From Pollutimonas nitritireducens (GTDB taxonomy: Bacteria > Pseudomonadota > Gammaproteobacteria > Burkholderiales > Burkholderiaceae_B), in NCBI RefSeq assembly GCF_002849615.1, contig NZ_PDNV01000011.1:1-64000 (forward strand): a DNA stretch of 64,000 nucleotides. Reading direction: 5' to 3'. Shown piece by piece: positions 44,381 to 54,675 of this stretch. Made by a program: the position numbers and the translations under genes. How positions within the stretch are numbered: the first letter of the stretch is position 1; each line of letters begins with the position of its first letter. The notes under the pieces are model-generated. The model had not been told where the DNA came from. It did not search any database and saw only the letters and a program-made list of their open reading frames with translations.

Positions 44381-46738
44381 CTAGGCAGGCCGGCTCAGTA
44401 CCTGATACAGGCCCACGTGCTTTTGCACGATTTTATGGATATCGAACTCCTGTTCGGCCAATTGCCTGCCCGCCGCACCCATCCTGCGGCGCAAGGCGTC
44501 ATCTGTAGCCAGGCCGACCACGGCATCGGCGAGCGCCCTGGCATTGTGCGGGGGCACCAATAGTCCCGATACGCCCGGCTCGATGGCATCCCTGCACCCC
44601 GGCACGTCGGTGGTCACGACGGCACGTCCGCATGCGGCCGCCTCGACCAGCGATTTAGGCAGACCTTCACGATAGGAAGGCAGCACGGCAATGTGCGAGC
44701 GCTGATACAGTGCCGCAATGTCCGACCGTTCGCCCAGGCATTCGACCAACCCTTCCGTGCGCCAACGTTCGAAGTCCGCCTGGCTGATGCTGGCCGGATT
44801 ACCCGGATCGGGACTGCCCACCAGCACCCAACGCAAGCCGCTGGCATGGCCGGCCGTCAGGCGTGCCGCCTCGACGAATTCCATCACGCCCTTGTCGTGC
44901 AATAAACGCGCCGCCATGATGGCCACCGGCGGCCCTTCAGGTTCAGGGGCCGGCTGGAACGCCTCCAGATCCACGCCCGAACCGCGTATCAACACGACCT
45001 GTCCTGGCCTGACTACCTTGGCTTCCTGCAATACGTCGCGGTCATTGGTGTTCTGGAAGATCACCCGACTGTTCGGATGGCCCAGCGCCACGCGGTAGAG
45101 CAGTGTCGCGGCCGATCTCAGGAAATCGAAACCTCCGTCGCGCTTGCTGAAGACAAAGCCAAGACCGGAAATAGCCGCAATATAGGCCGGCACGCCGGCA
45201 AGCCTGGCCGCGATTCCGCCGTACAACACCGGCTTGATAGTCACGGCATGCACGACATCTGGCCGCAAACGCCTCAAGAGCTTCCATAAAGCGTAGATGC
45301 TCTGAATCTCTTCGACCGGGTTTTTCCCGCTGCGCGACATGGGAACGATATGGTGCACCAGACCATGGCTGAGGATTTCCGGCACCGTGGCGCCAGCCAT
45401 GGTGGCAACATGCACCTCGAAACCCGCCTCTTGCGCGCCCAAGGCCAGGGGCAGGCGATGCGATAGAAAAAATGCGGGATTGTTGACGACAAACAGCAAC
45501 CGCGGTGCGCCGCCTCCGTCGGACTGGCCGTCATGGACGTACGAGGCCCTCGGCGCGGCATCGTGCCGGACGGGAAAGTCGGCCGCCAGACGACGCCAGA
45601 CCACATGATAAGCGTTGACCATGGCCTCCAGGCTGAACAGCCGCCCCACCCGTTCGCGCCCCGCCTGCAGGCGCTCTTGCATGTCCTCTGTGCCAAGATG
45701 CGCCACCGCCTGGTTCAAGGCCTGCGACAAGGCCAGGGGATTCTGCGGTACAGCCACCCACCCGGAGTCGCCGACGATGCGCGCCGCATCGCCCACATCG
45801 GTCACGACGCATGCAACGCCGGTCGCCATTGCTTCGGCCACGACGTTCGGAAAACCTTCGGCCAGGCTAGATAGCACGTGAATATCCAGCCCGTTCATCA
45901 GGCGGGGCACATCATCGCGCCTGCCCAGCAGCTTCACTTTGTCGACGATGCCGTGACGGGCGATCAGCGCCATGAGTTCGGCATTGGACGTATCGACGCC
46001 GTGACCGATCAGCACGCATCGCAGAGTGGGATTATGTTGCGCGCTGAGAGCAAAGGCCGCCAGCAAGTTGGTATGGTCCTTCAGCGGGTTCCAGCGCGCC
46101 ACGCTGCCTATGACGATCTCGTTTCCGGTCCAACCCCATTCGGTACGCAAGGCGGCGCGCGCGGCCGGGTCAGGTTGCCAGCATGTCAAGTCATAACCGT
46201 TGGGAATGACCAGCATGCGGTCGGCCCGGTATCCCCATTGCTGATGGCGCTGTGCGGCGTTTTCGGCACACGCTACGATGACCGCAGGCACGAGTCGCGA
46301 AACGCGGGCGCACAGCCACGACAATACCCGGGCAGACCGGCTGCTCTTGGAGAGGTCTGCGCCGGAGTTGCGGATACCCCATGAGACCGCCTCGATACCT
46401 GCCAGACGCGCCACCACCCCTCCGATGAGGTCGGCATGGTACATCCAGGTCTGCACCACGTCGGGTCTAAGCTGGCGCAGCAACTGATGCATGCGCCACA
46501 GTCCCTTGACCGCCCCCACGGGAGACTTCATGTCCAGTGTGTACACCGCAATGCCGGCAGCACGAAGGCGCGGCCCGAAAACCCCGGCGTCGCCCATGCT
46601 GATCACGCAATGCCGGTCGCTCTGGATCGGGGCGGTAAGCAGCCGGTGCAACACTGTTTCGGCGCCGCCGTGTCCCAGGCCCGAAATGATATGCACAACA
46701 TGCAGGGGATCCCGGTTACTGAATTCGTAGTCACTCAT
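44381..46738 (-). CDS. Fused tandem glycosyltransferase (two GT4 domains)
   Basis: One 785-residue protein with two complete GT-B glycosyltransferases. Domain one (about 10-385) starts LHVVHIISGLGHGGAETV and has the donor-site EGFPNVVAEAMATGVACV. A 25-residue Asp/Gly-rich linker follows. Domain two (about 411-785) starts RLLFVVNNPAFFLSHRLPLA and has SYREGLPKSLVEAAACGRAVV. Both carry the family-4 EX7E motif. The frame is open 18 residues earlier, but ATG 46738 overlaps the preceding gene's stop. It would add two consecutive sugars. Last gene of the glycan operon. Confidence 0.88.
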   Translation of the reverse strand: MSDYEFSNRDPLHVVHIISGLGHGGAETVLHRLLTAPIQSDRHCVISMGDAGVFGPRLRAAGIAVYTLDMKSPVGAVKGLWRMHQLLRQLRPDVVQTWMYHADLIGGVVARLAGIEAVSWGIRNSGADLSKSSRSARVLSWLCARVSRLVPAVIVACAENAAQRHQQWGYRADRMLVIPNGYDLTCWQPDPAARAALRTEWGWTGNEIVIGSVARWNPLKDHTNLLAAFALSAQHNPTLRCVLIGHGVDTSNAELMALIARHGIVDKVKLLGRRDDVPRLMNGLDIHVLSSLAEGFPNVVAEAMATGVACVVTDVGDAARIVGDSGWVAVPQNPLALSQALNQAVAHLGTEDMQERLQAGRERVGRLFSLEAMVNAYHVVWRRLAADFPVRHDAAPRASYVHDGQSDGGGAPRLLFVVNNPAFFLSHRLPLALGAQEAGFEVHVATMAGATVPEILSHGLVHHIVPMSRSGKNPVEEIQSIYALWKLLRRLRPDVVHAVTIKPVLYGGIAARLAGVPAYIAAISGLGFVFSKRDGGFDFLRSAATLLYRVALGHPNSRVIFQNTNDRDVLQEAKVVRPGQVVLIRGSGVDLEAFQPAPEPEGPPVAIMAARLLHDKGVMEFVEAARLTAGHASGLRWVLVGSPDPGNPASISQADFERWRTEGLVECLGERSDIAALYQRSHIAVLPSYREGLPKSLVEAAACGRAVVTTDVPGCRDAIEPGVSGLLVPPHNARALADAVVGLATDDALRRRMGAAGRQLAEQEFDIHKIVQKHVGLYQVLSRPA

Positions 46739-47880
46739 ACCTGAACTTCCTGGCTGTTGGGTTGCTGGACGCTGGCAATCAACCCGTCCCATTGATGCAA
46801 TATTTCTGGCAGTGCATAACGATCGCGAACCGAAACGGCCGCATGCTTGCCCAATACGCCGCGCAAGACTGGATCAGTCATCAACTGCGCCATGGCGGCA
46901 GCCAGCGCCTGGTCGTCGCCCAAGGGCACCAGCAACGCATCTTCGCCGTCGCGGCTCAGCTCGCGCGGACCGCTGGGGCAATCGACGGTGACGCAGGCAA
47001 CGCCCAGCGCCATCGCCTCAAGCAACACATTCGGAAAACCTTCCACTTCCGATGCCAGTACAAACACGTCCGCCGCAGCGAGTTCCTCCCACGGCGTACT
47101 GGTACGGCCTGGGAGAAACACGCGGCCCTCGAGTCCGGCCGTCTGCACCATGGACATCAGTTCCGGTCGCAGCGGACCTTCACCCCAGATGTACAAATCC
47201 CACTCCGGAAAATCTCCGGCAAGGGTGCCGTAGGCAAGGATAAGCGGCCCAAAGCGCTTTACCGGCATCAGCCTGCCCATGGCGACCATCCGACGACGCC
47301 TGGGGGCCGATTCCAGTCTCTGTACATCGCGAACCGGAAGCGCCCCGGCCAATTCGGGCGGCAAGGGATTCGGGATAACTGCAATACGTCGTAGGGTCGG
47401 CACCATTTTTTGAAAGGATGCCACACTGTCCTGGGACTGCACCGTAACCAGGCTTGCCCATGGATAGGTGTGGCGGCGCAGCCACACCAAGGCCCTGCCC
47501 GCACTGCTGCTGACCGACGGGTTGGTGCGTTCGCACACGATCGTGGACACATCGAGCCCGCGTGCCGCCAGCAATACCATTACATTCACGTTGGTCAGGA
47601 AGGAGACCACGACATCCGGCCGGGTCTCCTTGATCAGGCGGCGCATCGCAAACCACTTGGCGACACTGGCAAACCATGTCCTGCCCAGCCAGCCCATGCG
47701 GTCGGCCAGCCATGTCAATTCGACGCCGGCGTCGAGCGGATAGAAAAGACTGCCTTTTTTGGTATAGCTGGGTACGAGCGTAACGTGATCGCCGCGCTGG
47801 GCCCAGGCGCTGGCCAGCGTCGCGGCCACCCGTTCGGCGCCTCCGGCGTGCATGGAACTGACAAAAAACAATATCTTCAT
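46735..47880 (-). CDS. GT4-family glycosyltransferase
   Basis: GT-B glycosyltransferase of 381 residues. The acceptor domain begins MKILFFVSSMHAGGAERVAA; the donor domain has the EX7E motif in SEVEGFPNVLLEAMALGVACV. The upstream 21 codons of the open frame belong to the asnB coding region; ATG 47880 forms a 4-base overlap with the asnB stop. Its donor and acceptor are unknown. Similar in design to the GT at 49796-50890. Confidence 0.88.
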   Translation of the reverse strand: MKILFFVSSMHAGGAERVAATLASAWAQRGDHVTLVPSYTKKGSLFYPLDAGVELTWLADRMGWLGRTWFASVAKWFAMRRLIKETRPDVVVSFLTNVNVMVLLAARGLDVSTIVCERTNPSVSSSAGRALVWLRRHTYPWASLVTVQSQDSVASFQKMVPTLRRIAVIPNPLPPELAGALPVRDVQRLESAPRRRRMVAMGRLMPVKRFGPLILAYGTLAGDFPEWDLYIWGEGPLRPELMSMVQTAGLEGRVFLPGRTSTPWEELAAADVFVLASEVEGFPNVLLEAMALGVACVTVDCPSGPRELSRDGEDALLVPLGDDQALAAAMAQLMTDPVLRGVLGKHAAVSVRDRYALPEILHQWDGLIASVQQPNSQEVQV

Positions 47881-49793
47881 GGCTGTCCCGGATCGGGCGC
47901 CTGGCCATGCTCGAGCCAGGCCTGGGTCATGATGATGCTCCATAGGTGGGTGCTCCAGTCATGCGTACCGGATTGATGCTCCCGCCATTTGCGTTCTATG
48001 GGTTCCGCATGAAACAGACCTTGCTGGCGCAGGGCTGCGGGATCCAGCAGGGCCGCCGCCCAGTCCTTGAGCGGGCCGCGCAGCCATACGGCCAACGGAA
48101 CTGAAAAGCCTTTTTTCGGACGATCGATCATCTGGCGCGGCACGTGACGATACAGCAACTGGCGCAGCAGCCACTTGCCCTGTCCGTCACGTATCTTGTA
48201 ATTGCGAGGCAGGCGTTGAGCGAACTCGAACACATGGTGATCGATCATCGGAACACGCGTCTCAAGACTGCTGGCCATGGCCGCCCGATCAACTTTCACG
48301 AGAATATCGTCAGGCAGATAGGTCAAGGCGTCCAGCAACATCATGCGCTCGAAAATCGCATCGCCAGACGACTCGTCAAATGGCGTGGACGGCAGCTCGG
48401 CGCCTATCACGACCTGGGACGGATCGTTCCAGTACGATACGAATTGTTGATAGAAAGTACCCGCATGCTCGGCGCGCAGTACCTGGGCCAGCTTCTGGAA
48501 CTGATCCTGCCTGCGGCCTACCCCGCACAGCTTCGCACCCACACCGGCCGCCGCTGCCATAGGCATGCGCAACAAGCCTGGCATGGACTCGCGCTTGTCC
48601 CACCATTGCCTGGCTCGAAAATACCGGGAATAGCCGCCGAACAATTCGTCACCGCCATCGCCGGACAAGGCAACCGTGACATGACGACGCGCCATGCGCG
48701 TGACAAGTATGGTCGGAATCTGCGAGGAATCGGCAAATGGCTCGTCGTAGATGCCGGCTAGGCCGGGCACGACGGCAAGGGCATCGGCTGAGCTGACATA
48801 GAGCTCGGTGTGTTCGGTGCCGAGGTGTCCGGCCACCGCCTTGGCATGTTCGGCTTCGTTGAAAGCGGGTTCGTCGAAACCGATGGAAAATGTCTTCACC
48901 GCCTGTGCATTGCTTTTTTGCATCAAGGCGACGACGACCGACGAGTCAATGCCTCCGGAAAGAAAGGCACCCAGGTCGACATCGGAAATCATCTGGCCTT
49001 TCACTGCCGTGCCCAGCACGGATTCCAGCGCATCCACCGCCTCGGCGTCCGTACCGAAAGACAGCGGATCGGTACGTGCATGATCGGCGACTTCCTGCGC
49101 AGACCAATAGTGCTGGGGCACAGGAAGCGTGGCGTGCTGGCGCTGTTCTTCCGAAAGCTGTACCCAGCAGCCGGGCGCCAGCTTACGGATGGCGCTGTAG
49201 ATACTGTAAGGGGCCGGAATATAGTTGTGCCGTACAAGCAGGGACAAGGCCTTGCGATCGGGGCGCTTGTCGAAGCCTGGGATATCGGTCAAGCCCTTGA
49301 GCTCGGACGCAAACACGAAATTGCCCGCCACGAATCCCATATACAGCGGCTTCTCGCCCATACGGTCGCGCATCAGCGTCAGCGTTCGTTCCTGCCGGTC
49401 CCACAAAGCGATGGCAAACATGCCGGTGGCCGCCTGCAGGGTCTTCTGGACGCCCCACGCCGCAAATCCGGCCAGCACCGTTTCCGTGTCCGAATGGCCG
49501 CGCCAAACGGGCGCGTGTCCCTGGCCTTCCAGCAACGTGCGCATGTCGAGGTGATTGTAAATTTCGCCGTTCAGTATCAGGACATAGCGTCCACAGGCCG
49601 ATACCATGGGCTGGTGGCCGGCCGCCGTCAGGTCCAGGATGGCCAGGCGCACGTGACCCAGCGCCAGGCCGGCACCCTGGTCTTCCCAATAGCCTTCGCT
49701 ATCGGGTCCGCGGTGCCGCAAGCGGTGGCAGCCCTTCCGGATAATGTCTTCTTTGTCGGGCAGTGGGCCCCATAATCCAACAATTCCGCACAT
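47877..49793 (-). CDS. asnB: Glutamine-dependent asparagine synthase-like amidotransferase
   Basis: Class II glutamine amidotransferase of 638 residues. The N-terminus MCGIVGLWG gives the Cys nucleophile after Met removal; RHRGPDSEGYW and LNGEIYNH complete the glutaminase site. The synthetase half has the PP-loop FLSGGIDSSVVVAL and SGDGGDELFGGYSRYF. In glycan operons such enzymes often amidate uronic acids rather than aspartate. With a UDP-GalNAcA pathway beside it, conversion of GalNAcA to its amide is the likely role; this is inferred from context. Confidence 0.9.
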   Translation of the reverse strand: MCGIVGLWGPLPDKEDIIRKGCHRLRHRGPDSEGYWEDQGAGLALGHVRLAILDLTAAGHQPMVSACGRYVLILNGEIYNHLDMRTLLEGQGHAPVWRGHSDTETVLAGFAAWGVQKTLQAATGMFAIALWDRQERTLTLMRDRMGEKPLYMGFVAGNFVFASELKGLTDIPGFDKRPDRKALSLLVRHNYIPAPYSIYSAIRKLAPGCWVQLSEEQRQHATLPVPQHYWSAQEVADHARTDPLSFGTDAEAVDALESVLGTAVKGQMISDVDLGAFLSGGIDSSVVVALMQKSNAQAVKTFSIGFDEPAFNEAEHAKAVAGHLGTEHTELYVSSADALAVVPGLAGIYDEPFADSSQIPTILVTRMARRHVTVALSGDGGDELFGGYSRYFRARQWWDKRESMPGLLRMPMAAAAGVGAKLCGVGRRQDQFQKLAQVLRAEHAGTFYQQFVSYWNDPSQVVIGAELPSTPFDESSGDAIFERMMLLDALTYLPDDILVKVDRAAMASSLETRVPMIDHHVFEFAQRLPRNYKIRDGQGKWLLRQLLYRHVPRQMIDRPKKGFSVPLAVWLRGPLKDWAAALLDPAALRQQGLFHAEPIERKWREHQSGTHDWSTHLWSIIMTQAWLEHGQAPDPGQP

Positions 49794-49795
49794 AA

Positions 49796-50890
49796 TCAGC
49801 TCGCTTCAAACAAATGGCCCCACAACGCCATGACACGCGTCGTGGAAAACCGGTCACGCACGTCGGTCGCTCTACGCGCGTACGCCTCCCGTTGTTGCCG
49901 ATGGGCCATCATATCGGACAAATGGGCTGCCAACGCTTCGTCGTCTTCAGGCGGATTCACCAATACGCCATCAATGCCATTGCGAACGATCTCACGCGGG
50001 CCGGTCTCGCAGTCGAAGGCGACCGGCGCCAGCCCGCTGGCCATCGCCTCAAGCAATGTATTCGATAAACCTTCGACGCGGGAGCTGAGCACATACAGGT
50101 CGGACTGCGCATACCACTCACCCACGTTGCCGACTCGGCCCGGCATGCTGATGCGCGAGGCAAGCCCTGCGGCATCGATCTGGTCCTGCAGGGCTTCACG
50201 ACTATCACCCTCGCCGAGAATGATCAGGTCCCACTCAGGGAAGTGTCCGGCAATCGCCTGGAAAGCCTTGATGAGCAAATCGAAGCCCTTGTGGGGATGC
50301 AGGCGACCCGCTGCCAGCAGACGGTAGCGCCCCTCCCTGGCGGGCGGAACCACCAGCGGCTCATCATTTTCCAGCGGCCAGCGCACGGCATTGGGAATGA
50401 CGGTCACGTGCGCCCCGGGTACATGTTGTTCCAGCCATGCGGCCGTGCCTGACGTAAGCGCAACCACTGCCGACGCCTGGGGATAAGCCCATCGGCGCAG
50501 ACGCGACCACATATCTGGAAGATCCTGGGAAGGAGGATGGGTATGTTCCGTAGCGATGACACGGCAGGACTGGCCGCGGGCCGCCAAAATGGCCAGGATC
50601 GATGCGGTCGTCATCATGCCCAGCACGATAGTGGGACGCTCACGCTTGATGAGACGGCGTAAAGTCCATACCCGGCGCAGATTGGACAGGATGGCGCTGA
50701 TCTTGCCCTTGCTGAACGTTGCCGTACCCAATGCATAGCGCTTCACGGCATTATGCAAAGCGTAGACATCGGTACTGGCATCCGCCTGGGTCACCAGCGT
50801 AACGCGATAGCCGCGCCGCACCCAATAGGCACTAAGATCCGCCGCGACACGTTCGGCTCCCCCACCGCTCAGGGAGTGTATGACGATCAT
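49796..50890 (-). CDS. GT4-family glycosyltransferase
   Basis: GT-B glycosyltransferase of 364 residues starting MIVIHSLSGGGAERVAADLS, with the donor-site motif SSRVEGLSNTLLEAMASGLAPV. A long open frame extends into the flippase gene in another reading register and is an artefact. ATG 50890 has no clear ribosome-binding site; TTG 50920, 20 bases after the flippase gene, is an alternative that adds ten residues. It ends 2 bases before the asnB start. Specificity unknown. Confidence 0.86.
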   Translation of the reverse strand: MIVIHSLSGGGAERVAADLSAYWVRRGYRVTLVTQADASTDVYALHNAVKRYALGTATFSKGKISAILSNLRRVWTLRRLIKRERPTIVLGMMTTASILAILAARGQSCRVIATEHTHPPSQDLPDMWSRLRRWAYPQASAVVALTSGTAAWLEQHVPGAHVTVIPNAVRWPLENDEPLVVPPAREGRYRLLAAGRLHPHKGFDLLIKAFQAIAGHFPEWDLIILGEGDSREALQDQIDAAGLASRISMPGRVGNVGEWYAQSDLYVLSSRVEGLSNTLLEAMASGLAPVAFDCETGPREIVRNGIDGVLVNPPEDDEALAAHLSDMMAHRQQREAYARRATDVRDRFSTTRVMALWGHLFEAS

Positions 50891-50940
50891 CAGATGGGGC
50901 TGGAAACGCGAGGAACTCAAGGCAATACCTGTAGAAGAAA

Positions 50941-52290
50941 CTATTTGGACTTGACCATCACCGGAGCGGGCCGCAAGGCCACGACAACATAGCAAATATA
51001 GGACAAGGCATACATCATGCTGGTCGCCAGCATGATTCCAGCAGGCCCCATCACCGGGGCCAGAACCAGGTTCATGACGGCTTTCAAAATAAAATTCGCC
51101 ACGGCAATGGCGGCCATGATCCGGTAGCGGTTCTGGCTGGCCAGCAACTGGACCAATATCAGCACGCCGAAATAAAACGGCATCTGCAACAGGCCCCAGC
51201 GCAGCACATGGGCAACGGTTTCCGTGTTCTGCGCGGTGAAGGCCCCGCGCTCGAACAACAAGGCCACCCCCCACGGCGCCAGCCACCAACCCAGCACAGT
51301 CACCACGCCGCCGCCAAGCAGCATCAGTACCGACCACTTGAGCGCTGTTGTCCTTGCCCGCCCGGCGTCTCCCCTGCTCTGGATATCGGCCAGTACGGGC
51401 AAGGCCGCGCGCCCGACCGATGCCGCGCCTATGCCCAGTAGCAATGATAATAGCCGGCTTGCGTACCCCAGCGTGGAGTTGGCATTGGCACCCAGGTTCG
51501 CTGCGGTGTACTGGTCGATCGGCCCGACAAAGCTCATGGCCACTTGCCCGATCAACATCACGCCCGCCGCCTTGACCAGGTCGGGCCACTGGTGCGACGT
51601 GAAGCCCAGCCGCGGCCTTCCCCACATACCATCGGCCCGGGCCGCCAACCACAGCAGCCAGATCGACTGGATCAGGTAACCCACCAACGTACCCCACAAC
51701 AGCGGACCTACGTCATCGACGGTGGCTGCAAGCAGCACCCAGACCAGGATGACCACGGCCGGCACGCTGTCGAGCAGGGTATTGATATGGCGTTCGTGGG
51801 CACGCAATCGCGCCGCGCTGATACCGGTCATGAGGGTCAGCAACGCGGCTGGCGCGAACGCCAATGTAAGCTGTGCGCTCATCTGTCTGGCTTCGGGTGC
51901 AAGGCCCTGGCCTGCAAAATCCAGCACCCATGGCCACGCCACATAGATGAACACGGCCAGGACCGTTCCTATGCCTATCACCCAGCCCTGCAGCTCGCCC
52001 AGAAAGCGCGCCCTGCTGCCCCGGTCTTCCGAGCGCGTGCGCACCAGTACCGGTATCAGGACGACAGACAATGCGCCGACGATGGTAATAGGCAGCCAGT
52101 TCGCCATGGTCATGGTGAACTGGTAGGCATCGACGGCATTGCTCACGCCATAACGGTAGGCAACCGCCATTTCCTTGAATGCACCCGCCGCTTTGCCAAG
52201 CAACAAAAAAAAGGCCACGCGCATTGCACCCTGTGCAATGCGTCTGTGGTCGGAATGCAGGCCGGAAAGACGCTGTTTCAGGCTTTTCAA
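50941..52290 (-). CDS. MviN/MurJ-like lipid-linked oligosaccharide flippase
   Basis: Polytopic membrane protein of the MOP superfamily, about 449 residues and twelve to fourteen helices. Typical MurJ/MviN features are FFLLLGKAAGAFKEMAVAYRYG, VLIPVLVRTRSEDRG and LFERGAFTAQNTETVA. Given its place in a glycan operon it probably flips the undecaprenyl-linked glycan rather than lipid II. TTG 52290 starts 2 bases after the epimerase stop and keeps the conserved first helix; ATG 52224 would cut into it. The open frame upstream of 52290 overlaps the epimerase gene. Confidence 0.83.
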   Translation of the reverse strand: MKSLKQRLSGLHSDHRRIAQGAMRVAFFLLLGKAAGAFKEMAVAYRYGVSNAVDAYQFTMTMANWLPITIVGALSVVLIPVLVRTRSEDRGSRARFLGELQGWVIGIGTVLAVFIYVAWPWVLDFAGQGLAPEARQMSAQLTLAFAPAALLTLMTGISAARLRAHERHINTLLDSVPAVVILVWVLLAATVDDVGPLLWGTLVGYLIQSIWLLWLAARADGMWGRPRLGFTSHQWPDLVKAAGVMLIGQVAMSFVGPIDQYTAANLGANANSTLGYASRLLSLLLGIGAASVGRAALPVLADIQSRGDAGRARTTALKWSVLMLLGGGVVTVLGWWLAPWGVALLFERGAFTAQNTETVAHVLRWGLLQMPFYFGVLILVQLLASQNRYRIMAAIAVANFILKAVMNLVLAPVMGPAGIMLATSMMYALSYICYVVVALRPAPVMVKSK

Positions 52291-52291
52291 G

Positions 52292-53317
52292 TTAACGCAA
52301 GAATTGCGTATACCAGGGCATGGAGACTTCGAGCCCTTGCACGATGTTATGTACGGGCTCGTATCCAAGCAGCTGTTTCGCCTTGCTGATGTCGGCCTGG
52401 GAATGCCTGACATCGCCAGCACGAAAATCGCTGTAGACCGGCGGCTTGTCGTACACAATACCGTTGTTGCCCAGCGCCTTGGCCAGGTACTCGAACAGCT
52501 CGGTCAGGCTGGTGCGCGCATTGAACGCCACGTTGTAGACCTGATTGATGCCTTCCGGCTGGGCTAATGCGGCCAGGATATTGGCCTGGACCACATTGTC
52601 GATAAAGCAGAAATCGCGGCTGGTCTCGCCGTCGCCGTTAACGACGACGTCTTCGCCACGTATCATGGCCGCCACCCACTTGGGAATGACTGCCGCGTAG
52701 GCACCGTTGGGATCCTGGCGCTTGCCGAAGACATTGAAGTAACGCAGGCCGATACTGCCGAACCCGTAAGAGCGCGTAAATACGTCGGCGTAGAGCTCGT
52801 TCACGTACTTGGTCACCGCGTAGGGCGACAGGGGTCGACCGATATTCTCTTCGACCTTGGGCAAAGCCTCGTGATCACCGTAGGTTGAACTGGATGCCGC
52901 ATAGACGAACGACTGCACGGCTTCATCGCGCGCGGCCACCAGCATATTCAGGAAGCCGTCGATATTCACGGCGTTCGTGGTGATGGGGTCCTGCAATGAG
53001 CGCGGCACCGAACCCAGCGCCGCCTGATGCAGCACATAGTCCACGCCCTTTACCGCTGCGTGGCAGGCGTCGAGGTCGCGAATGTCGCCTTCCTGGAACG
53101 TGAAATTGGCCCATTGCTGCGGCGTCACGGTTCTTTCAACTTCGTCCAGGTTGTACTGGTGTCCGGTGGCGAAGTTGTCCAGTCCCACGACCTTCTGATC
53201 CATGCTCAGCAAGGCTTCGAGCAGGTTGGAGCCTATGAACCCGGCGCAACCTGTGATCAGCCAGGTCTTAGGATCGGTCTGCAGGCTTGCCGTGACTTCT
53301 TGATAACGAGTACTCAT
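52292..53317 (-). CDS. wbpP: UDP-N-acetylglucosamine 4-epimerase (WbpP/TviC-like)
   Basis: Short-chain dehydrogenase-type nucleotide-sugar epimerase, 341 residues. The NAD-binding motif is [15 protein letters not shown]; the catalytic Ser-Tyr-Lys set is in AASSSTYGD and [11 protein letters not shown]. The segment [16 protein letters not shown] and the N-terminal extension before the Rossmann fold match the WbpP/TviC group that interconverts UDP-GlcNAc and UDP-GalNAc. Next to the WbpO-like dehydrogenase it should supply UDP-GalNAc or epimerise UDP-GlcNAcA. Confidence 0.88.
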   Translation of the reverse strand: MSTRYQEVTASLQTDPKTWLITGCAGFIGSNLLEALLSMDQKVVGLDNFATGHQYNLDEVERTVTPQQWANFTFQEGDIRDLDACHAAVKGVDYVLHQAALGSVPRSLQDPITTNAVNIDGFLNMLVAARDEAVQSFVYAASSSTYGDHEALPKVEENIGRPLSPYAVTKYVNELYADVFTRSYGFGSIGLRYFNVFGKRQDPNGAYAAVIPKWVAAMIRGEDVVVNGDGETSRDFCFIDNVVQANILAALAQPEGINQVYNVAFNARTSLTELFEYLAKALGNNGIVYDKPPVYSDFRAGDVRHSQADISKAKQLLGYEPVHNIVQGLEVSMPWYTQFLR

Positions 53318-53340
53318 ATTCCACCTTTGAACTTTCTGGT

Positions 53341-54615
53341 TTACAGCCGCAAATCGGATTCGCTGGCGCTCAATACATACTTAAGGTCGTAGAGCACATG
53401 CTCGGCCTTGCCCAGGGCACGAATGCCTTCACACCCCATTGCCACAAATTGCTGATGCGACACAGCCAGGATAATTCCATCGTAGGTCCCAGCCTCCAGA
53501 CTTGCAATCGGTGTAATGCCATATTCGTGAACGGCCGCTTCGGGATCAACCCACGGATCGTAGACATCGACGTCGATGTTGTATTCGCCCAGTTCGTTCA
53601 CGATATCGACAATACGGGTGTTGCGCAGGTCGGGGCAGTTTTCCTTGAACGCAAGACCCATCACCAGCACACGGGAACCTTGCACCTGGATACGCCGCTT
53701 GGTCATGTGCTTGACCAACTGCGACACCACGTAGCCGCCCATCGAATCATTCAACCTGCGCCCCGCAAGGATAATTTCCGGGTGGTAGCCAATGGATTGC
53801 GCCTTGTGGGTAAGGTAATAGGGATCCACGCCTATGCAATGGCCGCCAACCAGACCTGGCCGAAACGGCAGGAAGTTCCACTTCGTGCCGGCGGCTTCAA
53901 GTACGGCTTGGGTGTCGATGCCCATCTTGTTGAAGATGAGAGCCAGTTCATTGATCAGCGCGATATTGACGTCGCGCTGTGTGTTCTCGATGACCTTGGC
54001 CGCTTCGGCGACGCGAATGGAGGGGGCCTTGTGCGTGCCGGCGGTAATGATTTGTGCATAGAGCGCATCGACAAGATCGGCAATTTCCGGTGTCGAGCCG
54101 GAAGTAACTTTCTTGATCGTAGCCACCCGATGCTGTTTATCGCCTGGATTTATTCTTTCGGGACTATAGCCGGCGAAAAAGTCCTCGTTGAACCGCAACC
54201 CCGAAATGCGTTCCAGGACCGGCACGCATTCTTCTTCGGTGGCTCCCGGGTAAACAGTGGATTCGTAGATCACAATGTCACCACGCTTGAGAACCTTGCC
54301 TATCGTTTCGCTGGCCCGAACCAATGGAGTGAGATCCGGCTGCTTGTACTCGTCGATGGGCGTGGGCACGGTGACGATGAAGACATTGGCTTCGGCCAGA
54401 TGAGCCGCCTCGCTGGTGAAGCGCAGCTGCGCGGCCTCGGCGAGTTCGTCTGAATCAACTTCCAGGGTGTGATCCTGGCCTTCTTTCAATTCGGCAATCC
54501 GGCGGGCATTGATGTCGAAACCCAGTACCGACCGTTTCTTACCGAATTCCACTGCCAGGGGCAGGCCTACATAGCCCAGACCAACGACTGCAAGCTTGAT
54601 TTCTTGAATTTCCAA
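53341..54615 (-). CDS. wbpO: UDP-N-acetyl-D-galactosamine/glucosamine 6-dehydrogenase (WbpO/TviB-like)
   Basis: NAD-dependent UDP-sugar dehydrogenase, 424 residues, that makes UDP-GalNAcA or UDP-GlcNAcA. Motifs: [18 protein letters not shown] at the N-terminus, [19 protein letters not shown], the catalytic Cys in [15 protein letters not shown], and [18 protein letters not shown]. The close WbpO/TviB match, together with wbpP, is the gene pair that makes the Vi-antigen type sugar nucleotide. Confidence 0.9.
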   Translation of the reverse strand: MEIQEIKLAVVGLGYVGLPLAVEFGKKRSVLGFDINARRIAELKEGQDHTLEVDSDELAEAAQLRFTSEAAHLAEANVFIVTVPTPIDEYKQPDLTPLVRASETIGKVLKRGDIVIYESTVYPGATEEECVPVLERISGLRFNEDFFAGYSPERINPGDKQHRVATIKKVTSGSTPEIADLVDALYAQIITAGTHKAPSIRVAEAAKVIENTQRDVNIALINELALIFNKMGIDTQAVLEAAGTKWNFLPFRPGLVGGHCIGVDPYYLTHKAQSIGYHPEIILAGRRLNDSMGGYVVSQLVKHMTKRRIQVQGSRVLVMGLAFKENCPDLRNTRIVDIVNELGEYNIDVDVYDPWVDPEAAVHEYGITPIASLEAGTYDGIILAVSHQQFVAMGCEGIRALGKAEHVLYDLKYVLSASESDLRL

Positions 54616-54675
54616 CTTATTCTCCGAGGCTATGTGCGTAAAGAAAAAAAACCGGGTGCGTAGACAACGAACCGC

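Noticed and set aside
50891-51697. Upstream part of the glycosyltransferase frame
   Set aside because: It overlaps the flippase gene in another frame and has no transferase similarity; only the part from about 50890-50920 down is real.
53398-54453. 351-residue open frame on the plus strand
   Set aside because: Antisense to the UDP-sugar dehydrogenase gene, with no recognisable domain.
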